Shown: positions 1 through 7,227 of the stretch, in pieces
Numbering within the stretch: the first letter of the stretch is position 1
How the letters are laid out: each line of letters starts with the position of its first letter
Source of the DNA: Candidatus Rokubacteria bacterium RIFCSPLOWO2_02_FULL_72_37
GTDB taxonomy: Bacteria > Methylomirabilota > Methylomirabilia > Rokubacteriales > CSP1-6
DNA length: 7,369 bases
Direction: 5' to 3'
Assembly: GCA_001790315.1 (NCBI GenBank)
Contig: MGCE01000056.1
Span: 1,850 to 9,218 of the forward strand
Program-made: the position numbers and the translations under genes
Notes under the pieces: generated by a model
What the model was told of the DNA's origin: nothing
The model's database searches: none
What the model saw: the letters and a program-made list of their open reading frames with translations, nothing else

Positions 1-899
1 CAGTGGGGGAAGTCGGAGGCGTAGACGATCTGGTTCTCGCCCACGAGCTTGAGCGCCTGGGGCAGGAGCCACTCGTCGGCCTCGCACGAGAAGTAGATGT
101 TGCCCGCGCGCACGTAGGCGCTCGGCTTCGCCTTGAGCACCGGCGCTTCGACTTCGCCCCGCTTGTCGTACTCGTCGTCCATCCGCTCCATCCAGTACGG
201 CGCCCAGCCGGCGCCGGCCTCGAGGAACGCCAGGCGCAGGTCCGGGAAGCGCTCGGGGATCCCCTCGAGAACGATGGAAGTGAGCTGGCGCATCTGGCCG
301 AAGGGGTGCGAGCACGTGTGCGCCTGGATGAAGCGCGGGAAGAGCTCCACCCCGCCGCCGCCAAGGTGCGAGCCCGAGGCGTGGATGGCGAGCACCACGT
401 CGAGGCGCTGCGCCTCCTCGTAGATCGGCGCGAAGCGCTCGTCGCCGAGGACGTGTGAGCCGTCGGCGGCGAGCATGCCGCCCACGTGGCCGAGCTCGCG
501 GACCGCGCGCCGGAGCTCGTTCGCCGCCGCCTCGGGGTGCTGGATCGGCAGGAGCGCGACCGCCTTGAGCCGGGGGCTCACCCGGAGGAACTCCTCGTGG
601 AGCAGGGTGTTGTAGGCGCGACAGAGCCGCACGGCCCACTCGCGGTCGCGGAGGAAGCTCATGAAGAGGCCGAGCGTCGGGTAGAGCACGGCCAGCTCCA
701 TGCCGCCCCGGTCGAGCGCGCGGAGCCAGCTCTCGGCGTCGCCCGCCCAGTCGTGGAACTTGTCCACGAGCCGGCGGTCCCAGCCGTCCGCGGTGTACCA
801 GGGGAACGTGAGCGGGCGCCTGCGGTAGGGTTCGTCCAGATAACGCGCGATCTGCTCGTAGGACTCGGTCACGTGGCCGTCGGCGTCGAGCACCGTCAT
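1..899 (-). CDS. Amidohydrolase family protein (PF04909-like), 3' end cut off by the window
   Basis: Translating the minus strand from the ATG at 899 gives 299 clean residues that run off the window at base 1, so the C-terminus is missing. The protein looks like a metal-dependent TIM-barrel hydrolase/decarboxylase of the Amidohydrolase_2 group (ACMSD, gamma-resorcylate decarboxylase and relatives). Visible motifs: N-terminal DADGHV with Asp7 and His9 as likely metal ligands; AIHASGS with His173; SHPFGQM with His198 as a likely catalytic base; FLEAGAGWAPYWMERMD (225-241), typical of the subfamily; and ASDFPH with Asp296 just before the edge. Family members are usually about 330-400 aa, so some 40-90 residues probably lie outside. 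The start is supported by AGGAG six bases upstream, overlapping the TAG stop of the ThDP gene. It is last of the five visible operon genes. Hydrolase and non-oxidative decarboxylase activities cannot be told apart from sequence; family assignment is firm, substrate unknown. Confidence 0.9.
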   Translation of the reverse strand, partial: MTVLDADGHVTESYEQIARYLDEPYRRRPLTFPWYTADGWDRRLVDKFHDWAGDAESWLRALDRGGMELAVLYPTLGLFMSFLRDREWAVRLCRAYNTLLHEEFLRVSPRLKAVALLPIQHPEAAANELRRAVRELGHVGGMLAADGSHVLGDERFAPIYEEAQRLDVVLAIHASGSHLGGGGVELFPRFIQAHTCSHPFGQMRQLTSIVLEGIPERFPDLRLAFLEAGAGWAPYWMERMDDEYDKRGEVEAPVLKAKPSAYVRAGNIYFSCEADEWLLPQALKLVGENQIVYASDFPH

Positions 900-904
900 C
901 CGGG

Positions 905-911
905 TCTCCTA
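905..911 (-). promoter_or_regulatory. Ribosome binding site of the amidohydrolase gene, overlapping the upstream stop codon
   Basis: On the minus strand the ThDP gene ends in TAG, and its last two bases begin the Shine-Dalgarno core AGGAG (910-906). Six bases separate the core from the ATG at 899. The overlap fixes the amidohydrolase start and suggests that ribosomes finishing the upstream gene re-initiate here (translational coupling). Confidence 0.75.
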
Positions 912-2618
912 TGGCTTCTTGCAGATCACGTTGAGCAGCGCCTGGCGCTTCTCCTCCCGCACCGCGCGGAGCCCTCGGGCGAGGGCCGCCGGCAGGTCCG
1001 CGGGGTCCTCGACGCGCTCGGCGTGGCCGCCCGAGGCGCGGCAGACCAGCTCGTAGTCGGGCGCTGGCTCGAGGTCGGAGAGCGGAATGTGTCCGGCTTT
1101 CGCCGTCCAGCCCTCGGGGGCGTACATGCGCACCGAGCGCTTGACCGCGTTCCACGCGCGGTTGTTGAAGACCACGAAGAGCACGGGCAGGGCATGAGCG
1201 CGACTCGTGAAGTGGGCGGCGACGGGCGCGCCGAAGATGTAGGCGCCGTCGCCGACGCAACAGATCACGGTGTGGTCCGGGGCGGCCAGCTTGGCGCCGA
1301 GCGCGGCGCCAAGCCCCCAGCCGAGGCTCGCCGAGGGCGACGAGCCGAAGTAGGTCCCGGGAACCCGGAAGCACGCCTGGGTGCTGTCGAGATCGTACTC
1401 GTCCACGATGATCGTGCGGTCGTCGACGAGGTCGCCGACGGCGCGCGAGAGCCACGCGAAGTCGATCGGCCGGTCGCCGGCCACCCGGCGCGCGGCCTCG
1501 GCCCAGCCGCTGCGCAGGCGCTCGTGCTCGGCGCCTCGGCGCGCGGCGCGCTCGGCGGCGGTGCCTGCGTCCACCAGCGGCGCCAGCGCGTCGGCCAGCG
1601 CCCCGAGCGTGAGACGGGGCGTGCCGGCCAGGGCGACCTCCGCCGGAAAGCCGCGGATGGGATAGCGGGCGAAGAGCGGGTCCACACCGATCTGGATCAC
1701 CCGCGCCTCGGCTCGGGGCGCCTTGAGAGCCGGAAACCACGGCACGTCCGACTCGACCGCGACGATCACGTCGGCGTCGCCGAGGTAGGGCGCCGCGTCG
1801 AAGCCGCCGTGGAGCGGATGGTCCTGGGGGAAGTTCACGTAGGTGTGGAACTGATCCACGAACGGCGCGCCGAGCCGCTCGGCCAGCGCCACGAGCGGGG
1901 CCACCGCTCCCGGATCGCGCCCGGCGGCCTTGGCCAGGAGCAGCGGGCTCCGCGCCTGGGCGAGCAGGCGTGCGGCCTGCGCGACCGCCTCCGGCGCGGC
2001 CACCTGGGCCGACGGCCGTGGCATGCGACTCGGGTCGCTGTACTCGAGCGTCTCCGAGCGCTCGGCCAGGACCTCGCGCGGCAACGTGAGATAGACGGGA
2101 CCCTGGGGCTCGGCCTGGGCGATGGCCAGGGCGCGGTCCACGACGGTCTCGAGCTGGGAGGCGTTGCGGAGCTCGTAGTCCCACTTGACGAACTCCCGGA
2201 CCATCGCGCCCTGGTCGAACGATTCCTGCGCCCAGTGGATCGGGCGGTTGCGGCTGCCGCGGAAGCCGGCCTCGGTGATCGGGTTGCGGCCGGCGGTGAA
2301 CAGGACCGGCACGTTGGCCCGGGCGGCGTTGATGATGGAGCCGAGCGCGTTGGCCGCGCCCACGATCACGTGGACCATCACGGCCTGCGGCCGGCCCGTC
2401 ACCATCGCGTAACCGTGGGCCATCGAGACCGCGACGACCTCGTGCGGGACGGTGAGGGGCCGGGGCTGGGCGAGCCCGTGGGCCTGCCGGCGCGCCAGCG
2501 CCTCGATCAGCGGAGCGAAGTCCGTCCCCGCGTTGCCGAAGAGGTACTGCACTCCGCGGGCCGCCAGCAGCTCCAGGTAGGCTTCGGCGGTCGTCTCGAC
2601 GCTGGCCTTCTTGATCAT
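909..2618 (-). CDS. Thiamine-diphosphate-dependent enzyme, benzoylformate decarboxylase/acetolactate synthase superfamily
   Basis: 569 aa, normal length for the family, with the three usual domains: N-terminal PYR domain (about 10-185), central domain (about 205-350) and C-terminal PP domain (about 385-560). The catalytic Glu that activates ThDP is Glu60 in VPHEVVAVSMAHGY. The ThDP/Mg motif is GDG (456-458), then 26 residues, then NN (485-486). His83 lies 23 residues after Glu60, the same spacing as Glu47-His70 of Pseudomonas benzoylformate decarboxylase, and GNAGT (28-32) sits where that enzyme has GNPGS with its active-site Ser26. The second benzoylformate decarboxylase histidine (His281) appears absent: the matching stretch reads ESDVPWFPALKAP. 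These comparisons are from memory. The likely activity is decarboxylation or carboligation of a 2-oxo acid or acyl donor in the cytoplasm. The start ATG has GGAGG 11 bases upstream. The gene lies between the permease (46-nt gap) and the amidohydrolase (9-nt gap). Exact substrate is not assignable. Confidence 0.9.
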   Translation of the reverse strand: MIKKASVETTAEAYLELLAARGVQYLFGNAGTDFAPLIEALARRQAHGLAQPRPLTVPHEVVAVSMAHGYAMVTGRPQAVMVHVIVGAANALGSIINAARANVPVLFTAGRNPITEAGFRGSRNRPIHWAQESFDQGAMVREFVKWDYELRNASQLETVVDRALAIAQAEPQGPVYLTLPREVLAERSETLEYSDPSRMPRPSAQVAAPEAVAQAARLLAQARSPLLLAKAAGRDPGAVAPLVALAERLGAPFVDQFHTYVNFPQDHPLHGGFDAAPYLGDADVIVAVESDVPWFPALKAPRAEARVIQIGVDPLFARYPIRGFPAEVALAGTPRLTLGALADALAPLVDAGTAAERAARRGAEHERLRSGWAEAARRVAGDRPIDFAWLSRAVGDLVDDRTIIVDEYDLDSTQACFRVPGTYFGSSPSASLGWGLGAALGAKLAAPDHTVICCVGDGAYIFGAPVAAHFTSRAHALPVLFVVFNNRAWNAVKRSVRMYAPEGWTAKAGHIPLSDLEPAPDYELVCRASGGHAERVEDPADLPAALARGLRAVREEKRQALLNVICKKP

Positions 2619-2629
2619 CGACTCGAGAA

Positions 2630-2634
2630 CCTCC
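2630..2634 (-). promoter_or_regulatory. Ribosome binding site of the ThDP enzyme gene
   Basis: GGAGG on the minus strand, 11 bases before the ATG at 2618, slightly long spacing but the only good Shine-Dalgarno match in the 46-nt gap after the permease stop. The rest of this gap (2619-2664) shows no hairpin or promoter-like element, which supports read-through transcription from the permease gene. Confidence 0.55.
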
Positions 2635-2664
2635 GGGGGAAGGTGTGGGAGAAGACGTCGATCC

Positions 2665-4584
2665 TCACGCGGCGTGCTCCGTCGCGGGCGCGGGCGCGCC
2701 CATTCGCTGCAGGAGCATGACCAGGAGCCCGAGGCCCAGGCCGACGACGTTGGCGAGCAGCCACCACGCGCTCGACGGCGGCGGGAGCAGCAGGAGCCCC
2801 GCGAGGCCGAAGCCGGCCCGCCGGCCCCAGCCCATCGGCCGGAAGAGGTAGCCGACGCACGCCACCGACAGCAGCGCCACGCCGATCACCGCCGTCGCGA
2901 CCGCGAGGCCGACGTCCACGACGGAGCCCTGCATGAGCAGCGCCGGATGGTACGCGAAGAGGAACGGGACGACGTAGGCGACGATCCCGAGGCGCATCCC
3001 CGCCCAGCCGGTCTTCATGAAGTCGGCGCCGCCGATGGACGCGGCGGCGAAGGTCGCGAGGCAGACGGGCGGCGTGATCATGGAGAGCATGCCGAAGTAG
3101 AAGAGGAACAGGTGCGCGCCGAGCGGCGGGATGCCGAGCTGGACGAGCGCGGGCCCGACCAGCACCGCGAGCATGACGTAGACGACGGCCGTGGGCATCC
3201 CCATCCCCAGCACGATGCAGACGATGGCGCTCAGCGCCAGGAGCGCCAGCGAGCTGCCCCCGGCCATGTTCACGAGCAGGGCCGAGAACTTGAAGCCCAG
3301 GCCCGAGAGCTGGAGCGCGCCGATCACGAGGCCCGCCACGGCGGTGATCGCGGCGATGTCGAGCAGGATGCGGCCGGTCTCGACCATCGCGCCGAGGAGG
3401 CGGGCGAGCGTCAGCCGTTCCGTCCGTCTCAGCGCGCCGACGATCACGGTCGCGACCACCGCCGACATCCCCGCCTTGCCGGGCTCCCAGTTGTCGATCA
3501 TGAGCGTGTAGAAGAGCACGGCGATCGGCACCAGGAAGCCCGAGCCGCTCCGGAACACCGCGCCCGCCCGCGGCAGCTCGGCGCGCGCGAGCCCCGTCAG
3601 GCCGTGCTTGGCCGCCTCGAGGTCAACCTGGACGAACAGGGCCAGGTAGTAGAGCAGGGCCGGGATCACCGCGGCGACCGCGACGTCCCCGTAGGGCACG
3701 GCGAGGAACTCGGCGATGAGGAACGCCGCGACGCCCATGACCGGGGGCATGAGCTGACCGCCGGTCGATGCCACGGCCTCGATGGCCGAGGCCAGGTGTG
3801 GCGCGTACCCGGCGCGCTTCATCATGGGGATCGTGATCGGTCCGTCGACCACGACGTTGGAGACCGCGCTGCCCGAGACCGTGCCGAACAGGCTCGACGC
3901 TCCGACCGAGACCTTGGCGGGCCCGCCGCGGAAGCGGCCCATCACGACCATCGCGATGTCCGTGAGGAAGCGGTCGCCGCCGCAGGCGTAGAGCACCTGA
4001 CCGAAGAGGATGAACGTGACGACGACCGTCGCCGTGACCGCGACGGGCAGCCCGAGGAGGCCGTTGGTGTCGAGGTAGAGGTAGACCACGATCCGCGACC
4101 AGGTCGTGCTCTTGGCCTCGAGGAGCCCGGGCAGCAGGTACGCGAGCTTCGCGTAGAGGATGAACACGGCGCCGAGCCCGACCATCACCCAGCCCACGAG
4201 CCGCCGTGTGGCCTCGAGCACGAGCAGGACGGCGAGCGCGCCGAACGTCACCTTGTCCCAGGTGAGGACGCCGAGCTGGTAGGCGATCGTCGGGTAAAGG
4301 ACGCCGACGTAGAGACCGACGGCGAGGCCGCCCGCGGCGAGCGCCCAGTCGTACCAGGGGACCCGGTCGAGCGGCGCCCGGCGGCCCGCGCGCGTGGCGA
4401 TGAAGGCGGCGCCGAGCGCGAGGGCGAGGAACAGGCCGAGGTACTGCTCCTTGAAAACCGCGCGGGGCAGCCACGTGTGGGCCTCGAGCACCCACAGCGC
4501 GCCCGCGGCCGTCAGCAGGGCCAGGAGGCCCTGCTCGACCGCCCGTGGAGTGCCCGAGAGCGTCCGGAACCTGCCCTCGGCCAC
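2665..4584 (-). CDS. TRAP transporter fused permease subunit (DctQM fusion, TAXI-associated type)
   Basis: 639 aa, almost wholly hydrophobic, in the usual size range for the fused 4TM+12TM permeases that pair with TAXI binding proteins. The N-terminal small-subunit (DctQ-like) part covers roughly residues 15-150, with helices near 19-35, 48-64, 79-97 and 129-147. The large DctM-like part follows and carries the family signatures: FGTVSGSAVSNVVVDGP (233-249) then TIPMMKRAGY (251-260), STGGQLMPPVMG (273-284), LGMGMPTAVVYVM (459-471) and FYFGMLSMITPPVCLA (495-510). The tail after about 545 holds two or three more hydrophobic stretches. It should sit in the inner membrane and move a carboxylate inward, driven by a Na+ or H+ gradient, using the TAXI protein encoded just upstream. 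The start is GTG, six bases after the TAXI stop, without a clear Shine-Dalgarno; no earlier start is possible because that stop is in the same frame. Family certain, substrate unknown. Confidence 0.93.
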   Translation of the reverse strand: MAEGRFRTLSGTPRAVEQGLLALLTAAGALWVLEAHTWLPRAVFKEQYLGLFLALALGAAFIATRAGRRAPLDRVPWYDWALAAGGLAVGLYVGVLYPTIAYQLGVLTWDKVTFGALAVLLVLEATRRLVGWVMVGLGAVFILYAKLAYLLPGLLEAKSTTWSRIVVYLYLDTNGLLGLPVAVTATVVVTFILFGQVLYACGGDRFLTDIAMVVMGRFRGGPAKVSVGASSLFGTVSGSAVSNVVVDGPITIPMMKRAGYAPHLASAIEAVASTGGQLMPPVMGVAAFLIAEFLAVPYGDVAVAAVIPALLYYLALFVQVDLEAAKHGLTGLARAELPRAGAVFRSGSGFLVPIAVLFYTLMIDNWEPGKAGMSAVVATVIVGALRRTERLTLARLLGAMVETGRILLDIAAITAVAGLVIGALQLSGLGFKFSALLVNMAGGSSLALLALSAIVCIVLGMGMPTAVVYVMLAVLVGPALVQLGIPPLGAHLFLFYFGMLSMITPPVCLATFAAASIGGADFMKTGWAGMRLGIVAYVVPFLFAYHPALLMQGSVVDVGLAVATAVIGVALLSVACVGYLFRPMGWGRRAGFGLAGLLLLPPPSSAWWLLANVVGLGLGLLVMLLQRMGAPAPATEHAA

Positions 4585-4590
4585 GCGGCC

Positions 4591-5616
4591 CTAGGGCGTG
4601 ATCGCGAGGAGTTTCTGCTGCGCCGCCTCCATCTCGTCCGTCCACACGCCCTGCGCCTTGTAGAAGCGCACCGCGGCCGGGTGGTAGGGGAGGGTCACGT
4701 CGGCGTGCGCGGCGTGCTCGCGCTTCCAGCCGCGCAGCAGCGGGTGGACCTTCGGGAGCTCGTCGTGACGTTCCCACAGCGCCTTGAGCACGCTCTCCAC
4801 CATCTGGTCGGCGATGCCCTTGCCGACCGTGACGTAGAGGTCGTAGCCGATCACGCACGTGTCCTCGAGCACGCCGGTGGTCGAGCCCGCCTTGACCCAG
4901 ATCGGATAGTACCCCGGCACCGCCTCGCGGAGCCGCTTCTCGCCGGCGGGCGAGCAGTCGATGGAGACATGGCGGATGCCGACGGCGGCGTCGGCCTCCT
5001 TGACCTTGGCCGAGCCCACGGCGTGCTCGGTGACGTCGGCGCGCCCGTTGACGAGCGCGGTGACGCCCTCGTTGACGGCCGGCACCGGGACGACGGTGAC
5101 GTCCTTCCAGGTGAAGCCGGCGCTCGCGAGGTGGCCGAACATGTTGTACCAGACGGCGAGGTGCGCCGGGTACTCGCCGGTCATCCGCCTGCCCTTGACG
5201 TCGTACACGGTCTTGATCGGCGAGTCCTTCTTGACGAGCAGCCCGACCTTGAACGGGGCGCCGCGCAGCAGCAGCCGCGCGTTCGGCGTGTGCGGGAACG
5301 GGTTGCGCCCGCCGATCTGGAACTTGGGGCCGCGGTAGGCCAGCGCCATGTCCACGGCGTTGTTGACGCCGAACTCGAGCTCGCCGCTGTCGAGCAGGGG
5401 CAGGAACGTGCTCGAGCCCGAATACGGCTGCACGGCCATCTTGACCGTGCCGGCGTCGCTCACGACCTTCGCGACCCCGCTGCCCACCGAGTAGAACGCG
5501 GTGCCGGGCGGGTTCGTGCCGATGCCGACCGGCTTCTGTGCGAGCGCCGGCGGGACGCCGAGCAGCGCCGTCGCCAGCGCCGCGCCGATGATCGTCCGGA
5601 GGGTGGGTGCCGTCAT
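4591..5616 (-). CDS. TAXI family TRAP transporter solute-binding protein
   Basis: 341 aa from the ATG at 5616. The open frame continues upstream into the UbiD gene, but that part is a shadow: this ATG has a perfect AGGAGG six bases away and begins a classic Sec signal peptide (positive Arg7, hydrophobic core 9-20, then PPALA, likely cleaved after Ala26). The mature protein opens with GIGTNPPGTAFYSVGSGVA (31-49), the TAXI ligand-site hallmark. Further family features are SGELEFGVNN (77-86), the KKDSPIKTVYDVKGRRM domain (129-145), the VNGRADVTEHAVG segment (189-201) and a C-terminal TLPYHPAAVRFYKAQGVW (308-325). It should be periplasmic and deliver its ligand to the permease encoded six bases downstream. 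Characterised TAXI proteins bind glutamate, glutamine or 2-oxoglutarate, but the family is broad, and the neighbouring decarboxylases hint at another carboxylate here. The mature chain has only two cysteines, Cys221 and Cys254. Confidence 0.94.
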   Translation of the reverse strand: MTAPTLRTIIGAALATALLGVPPALAQKPVGIGTNPPGTAFYSVGSGVAKVVSDAGTVKMAVQPYSGSSTFLPLLDSGELEFGVNNAVDMALAYRGPKFQIGGRNPFPHTPNARLLLRGAPFKVGLLVKKDSPIKTVYDVKGRRMTGEYPAHLAVWYNMFGHLASAGFTWKDVTVVPVPAVNEGVTALVNGRADVTEHAVGSAKVKEADAAVGIRHVSIDCSPAGEKRLREAVPGYYPIWVKAGSTTGVLEDTCVIGYDLYVTVGKGIADQMVESVLKALWERHDELPKVHPLLRGWKREHAAHADVTLPYHPAAVRFYKAQGVWTDEMEAAQQKLLAITP

Positions 5617-5622
5617 GTCGTT

Positions 5623-5628
5623 CCTCCT
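5623..5628 (-). promoter_or_regulatory. Ribosome binding site of the TAXI gene, overlapping the UbiD stop
   Basis: Perfect AGGAGG on the minus strand whose first A is the last base of the UbiD TGA stop. Six bases separate it from the ATG at 5616. It settles the TAXI start against the long upstream extension of the same frame and indicates tight coupling with UbiD translation. It is the strongest Shine-Dalgarno in the operon, fitting a binding protein needed in excess over its permease. Confidence 0.8.
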
Positions 5629-7166
5629 CAGTCTTCGAGCGCCCAGAGCCTCGGGGGCGCTCCCTCGAGGCCGAGCTCGCTCCAGCGGGCGGCGACGGAC
5701 TCGTACATCGAGCGACGGAGCTTCGTGCGCTTCGAGAACTGCTTGATGTGTCGGTGTTCCATACACGCGTTGATCAGGGCCTTGGAGCCGTAGGGCCGTT
5801 CCTCGGGCGGATTCTGCGTCGGGTCGAGCCACGTGGACCACGTCTGGCGCAGGATGTCGATGTCCTCGACCGGGTTGCAGCGGGTCGCCATCGCCCAGAG
5901 CACCTGGTTGATGTTGGAGGGATCGACGTCCTCGTCGACGGCGACGATCCACTTCGAGTAGTACGCGCCGCCGGGCGTCTGCGCGGCGAGCGCCAGCGCC
6001 TGGGGCGCGTGCCCCGCGTAGCGCTGCTCGAGCGCGACGATGGTCATGCCGAAGCCGCCGGCGGCGGCGGGATGGGCGTACACGCCCTTGATGCCCGGCA
6101 CGCCCACGCGGTCGAGGTCGTTCCAGACGCGCGCCGAGCGCGCGACCGCGTAGAGCAGGGCGCACTCGTTGGCGGGATAGTCGGCCATGAGCGCGTGGGT
6201 GAGGATCGGGTTGTCGCGGTGGTGGACCGCCTTGACCTGGACGAGGAACGCGAGATCCTCGGGGCGCCCGTAGTAGCCCGTGAACTCGCCGAAGGGTCCC
6301 TCGAGCTTCTGCGAGTCCGGTGCGATGACGCCCTCGACCACGATCTCGGCGTTCGCGGGGTAGAGGAGGCTCGTCGCCTCGCCCTTGACGAGCTCGACGG
6401 GCCGCCCCAGCATGCCGCCGACGAAGTCGAACTCGCTCGTCGTCTTCGGGAACGTCTGGGACGCGGCGATGAAGAGCGCCGGATCGATGCCCCAGCAGCA
6501 GACGACCTCGCAGGGCTCGTCGCGGCTCCAGTAGCGCTCGATGTGCAGGCGCGCGTCCTTCCCCGGCGAGAGATAGAGACCGACCTCGCTCTTGCCCTGG
6601 ACCATCTGCCGGTAGGTCCCGACGTTCAGCCAGCCGCCGTCGGGGTCGCGCGTGATGATCGCGTCGCACGTCCCGATGTACTCACCGCCGTCCCGGGGCC
6701 AGTGGCGCGCCGCGGGGAAGACGCGGATGTCCACCTTGTCGTCGCGCAGGTGGTTCTCGTTGACCGCGGCGCCCTCGCCTTCCACGATCACGGGCGGGAT
6801 CGGGTACTGGAACTTGGTCTTGCAGCGCTCGATCAGCTCCATCGCGCCGAGGCCGGTCGGCTCGCCGATCGCGAGCGCGAACCGGTCCACGCTCGAGCCG
6901 AGCGGGTTCCAGAGCGCGCGGAAGCCGCGCGGCGAGCCCTTGATGTTCTCGAAGAGCAGCGCCGGCGCGTCGATCGTCTGGTGCGCCATGTAGGTGATCG
7001 CGCCCATCTCCTCGTCACGCGTGACCTGGGCGGTGATGCGCTTGAGCTGGCCGATCGCCTCGATGCGCGTCATCCAGTCGCGCAGGTCGCGGGGGCCCGT
7101 GGCGCCACGGGAGGCGGCGGTGGGCGGCCGCGCAGCCGAAGTGGGGGCAACGCTCATGTCGTCCAT
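5628..7166 (-). CDS. UbiD family prFMN-dependent (de)carboxylase
   Basis: 512 aa, normal length for UbiD-type enzymes, which reversibly decarboxylate aromatic or alpha,beta-unsaturated acids using prenylated FMN. Alignment by eye with Aspergillus Fdc1 (numbering from memory) places the metal/prFMN ligands at Asn181 and Glu245 (TSEFDFVGG), with His208 likely (RLHIER), and the catalytic Glu-Arg-Glu triad at Glu289 and Glu294 (EGPFGEFTGYYG) with Arg186 (NVGTYRQMV). The C-terminal domain shows the usual KWIVAVDEDVDPSNINQVLW (405-424) and ATRCNP (427-432) segments. Residues 1-25 are a low-complexity Ala/Pro/Thr leader before the conserved start DLRDWMTRIEAIGQLKRI (27-44). The ATG at 7166 is chosen for GGAG eight bases upstream; Met4 (7157) is a weaker alternative. 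First gene of the operon, stop 11 nt before the TAXI start. No ubiX-like prFMN synthase is visible, so cofactor must come from elsewhere. Ubiquinone, phenolic-acid, aryl and acyl-CoA substrates cannot be told apart. Confidence 0.93.
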   Translation of the reverse strand: MDDMSVAPTSAARPPTAASRGATGPRDLRDWMTRIEAIGQLKRITAQVTRDEEMGAITYMAHQTIDAPALLFENIKGSPRGFRALWNPLGSSVDRFALAIGEPTGLGAMELIERCKTKFQYPIPPVIVEGEGAAVNENHLRDDKVDIRVFPAARHWPRDGGEYIGTCDAIITRDPDGGWLNVGTYRQMVQGKSEVGLYLSPGKDARLHIERYWSRDEPCEVVCCWGIDPALFIAASQTFPKTTSEFDFVGGMLGRPVELVKGEATSLLYPANAEIVVEGVIAPDSQKLEGPFGEFTGYYGRPEDLAFLVQVKAVHHRDNPILTHALMADYPANECALLYAVARSARVWNDLDRVGVPGIKGVYAHPAAAGGFGMTIVALEQRYAGHAPQALALAAQTPGGAYYSKWIVAVDEDVDPSNINQVLWAMATRCNPVEDIDILRQTWSTWLDPTQNPPEERPYGSKALINACMEHRHIKQFSKRTKLRRSMYESVAARWSELGLEGAPPRLWALED

Positions 7167-7174
7167 GTCAGAGT

Positions 7175-7178
7175 CTCC
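7175..7178 (-). promoter_or_regulatory. Ribosome binding site of the UbiD gene
   Basis: GGAG on the minus strand with eight bases to the ATG at 7166. Spacing favours this ATG over the in-frame ATG three codons later (7157). Confidence 0.55.
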
Positions 7179-7227
7179 GTCCCGCCCGGTCCTTGCCGGA
7201 GGTCGCTTGCTCGCTGCTGGGAACCGT

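Noticed and set aside
2619..2664. The 46-nt gap before the ThDP gene as an internal promoter site
   Set aside because: Only a ribosome binding site is seen; no -35/-10-like pair fits.
486..2720. Plus-strand open frame of 744 codons
   Set aside because: Antisense to the ThDP and amidohydrolase genes, with biased Arg/Glu/Val/Gly composition and no recognisable motif.
3623..4858. Minus-strand open frame of 411 codons overlapping the TAXI and permease genes
   Set aside because: Off-frame shadow rich in Arg, Gly and Pro; the fused permease in the neighbouring frame has clear membrane helices and TRAP signatures.
2611..5793. Plus-strand open frame of 1060 codons
   Set aside because: It is antisense to the permease and TAXI genes. 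Its product is a low-complexity run of Arg, Glu, Asp, His, Ala and Gly with no domain, as expected opposite GC-rich genes with strong third-position bias. The minus-strand products have clear families.
5617..6669. Upstream extension of the TAXI reading frame
   Set aside because: Overlaps the UbiD gene in another frame and is Arg-rich and featureless. The signal peptide and AGGAGG site show that the real start is at 5616.
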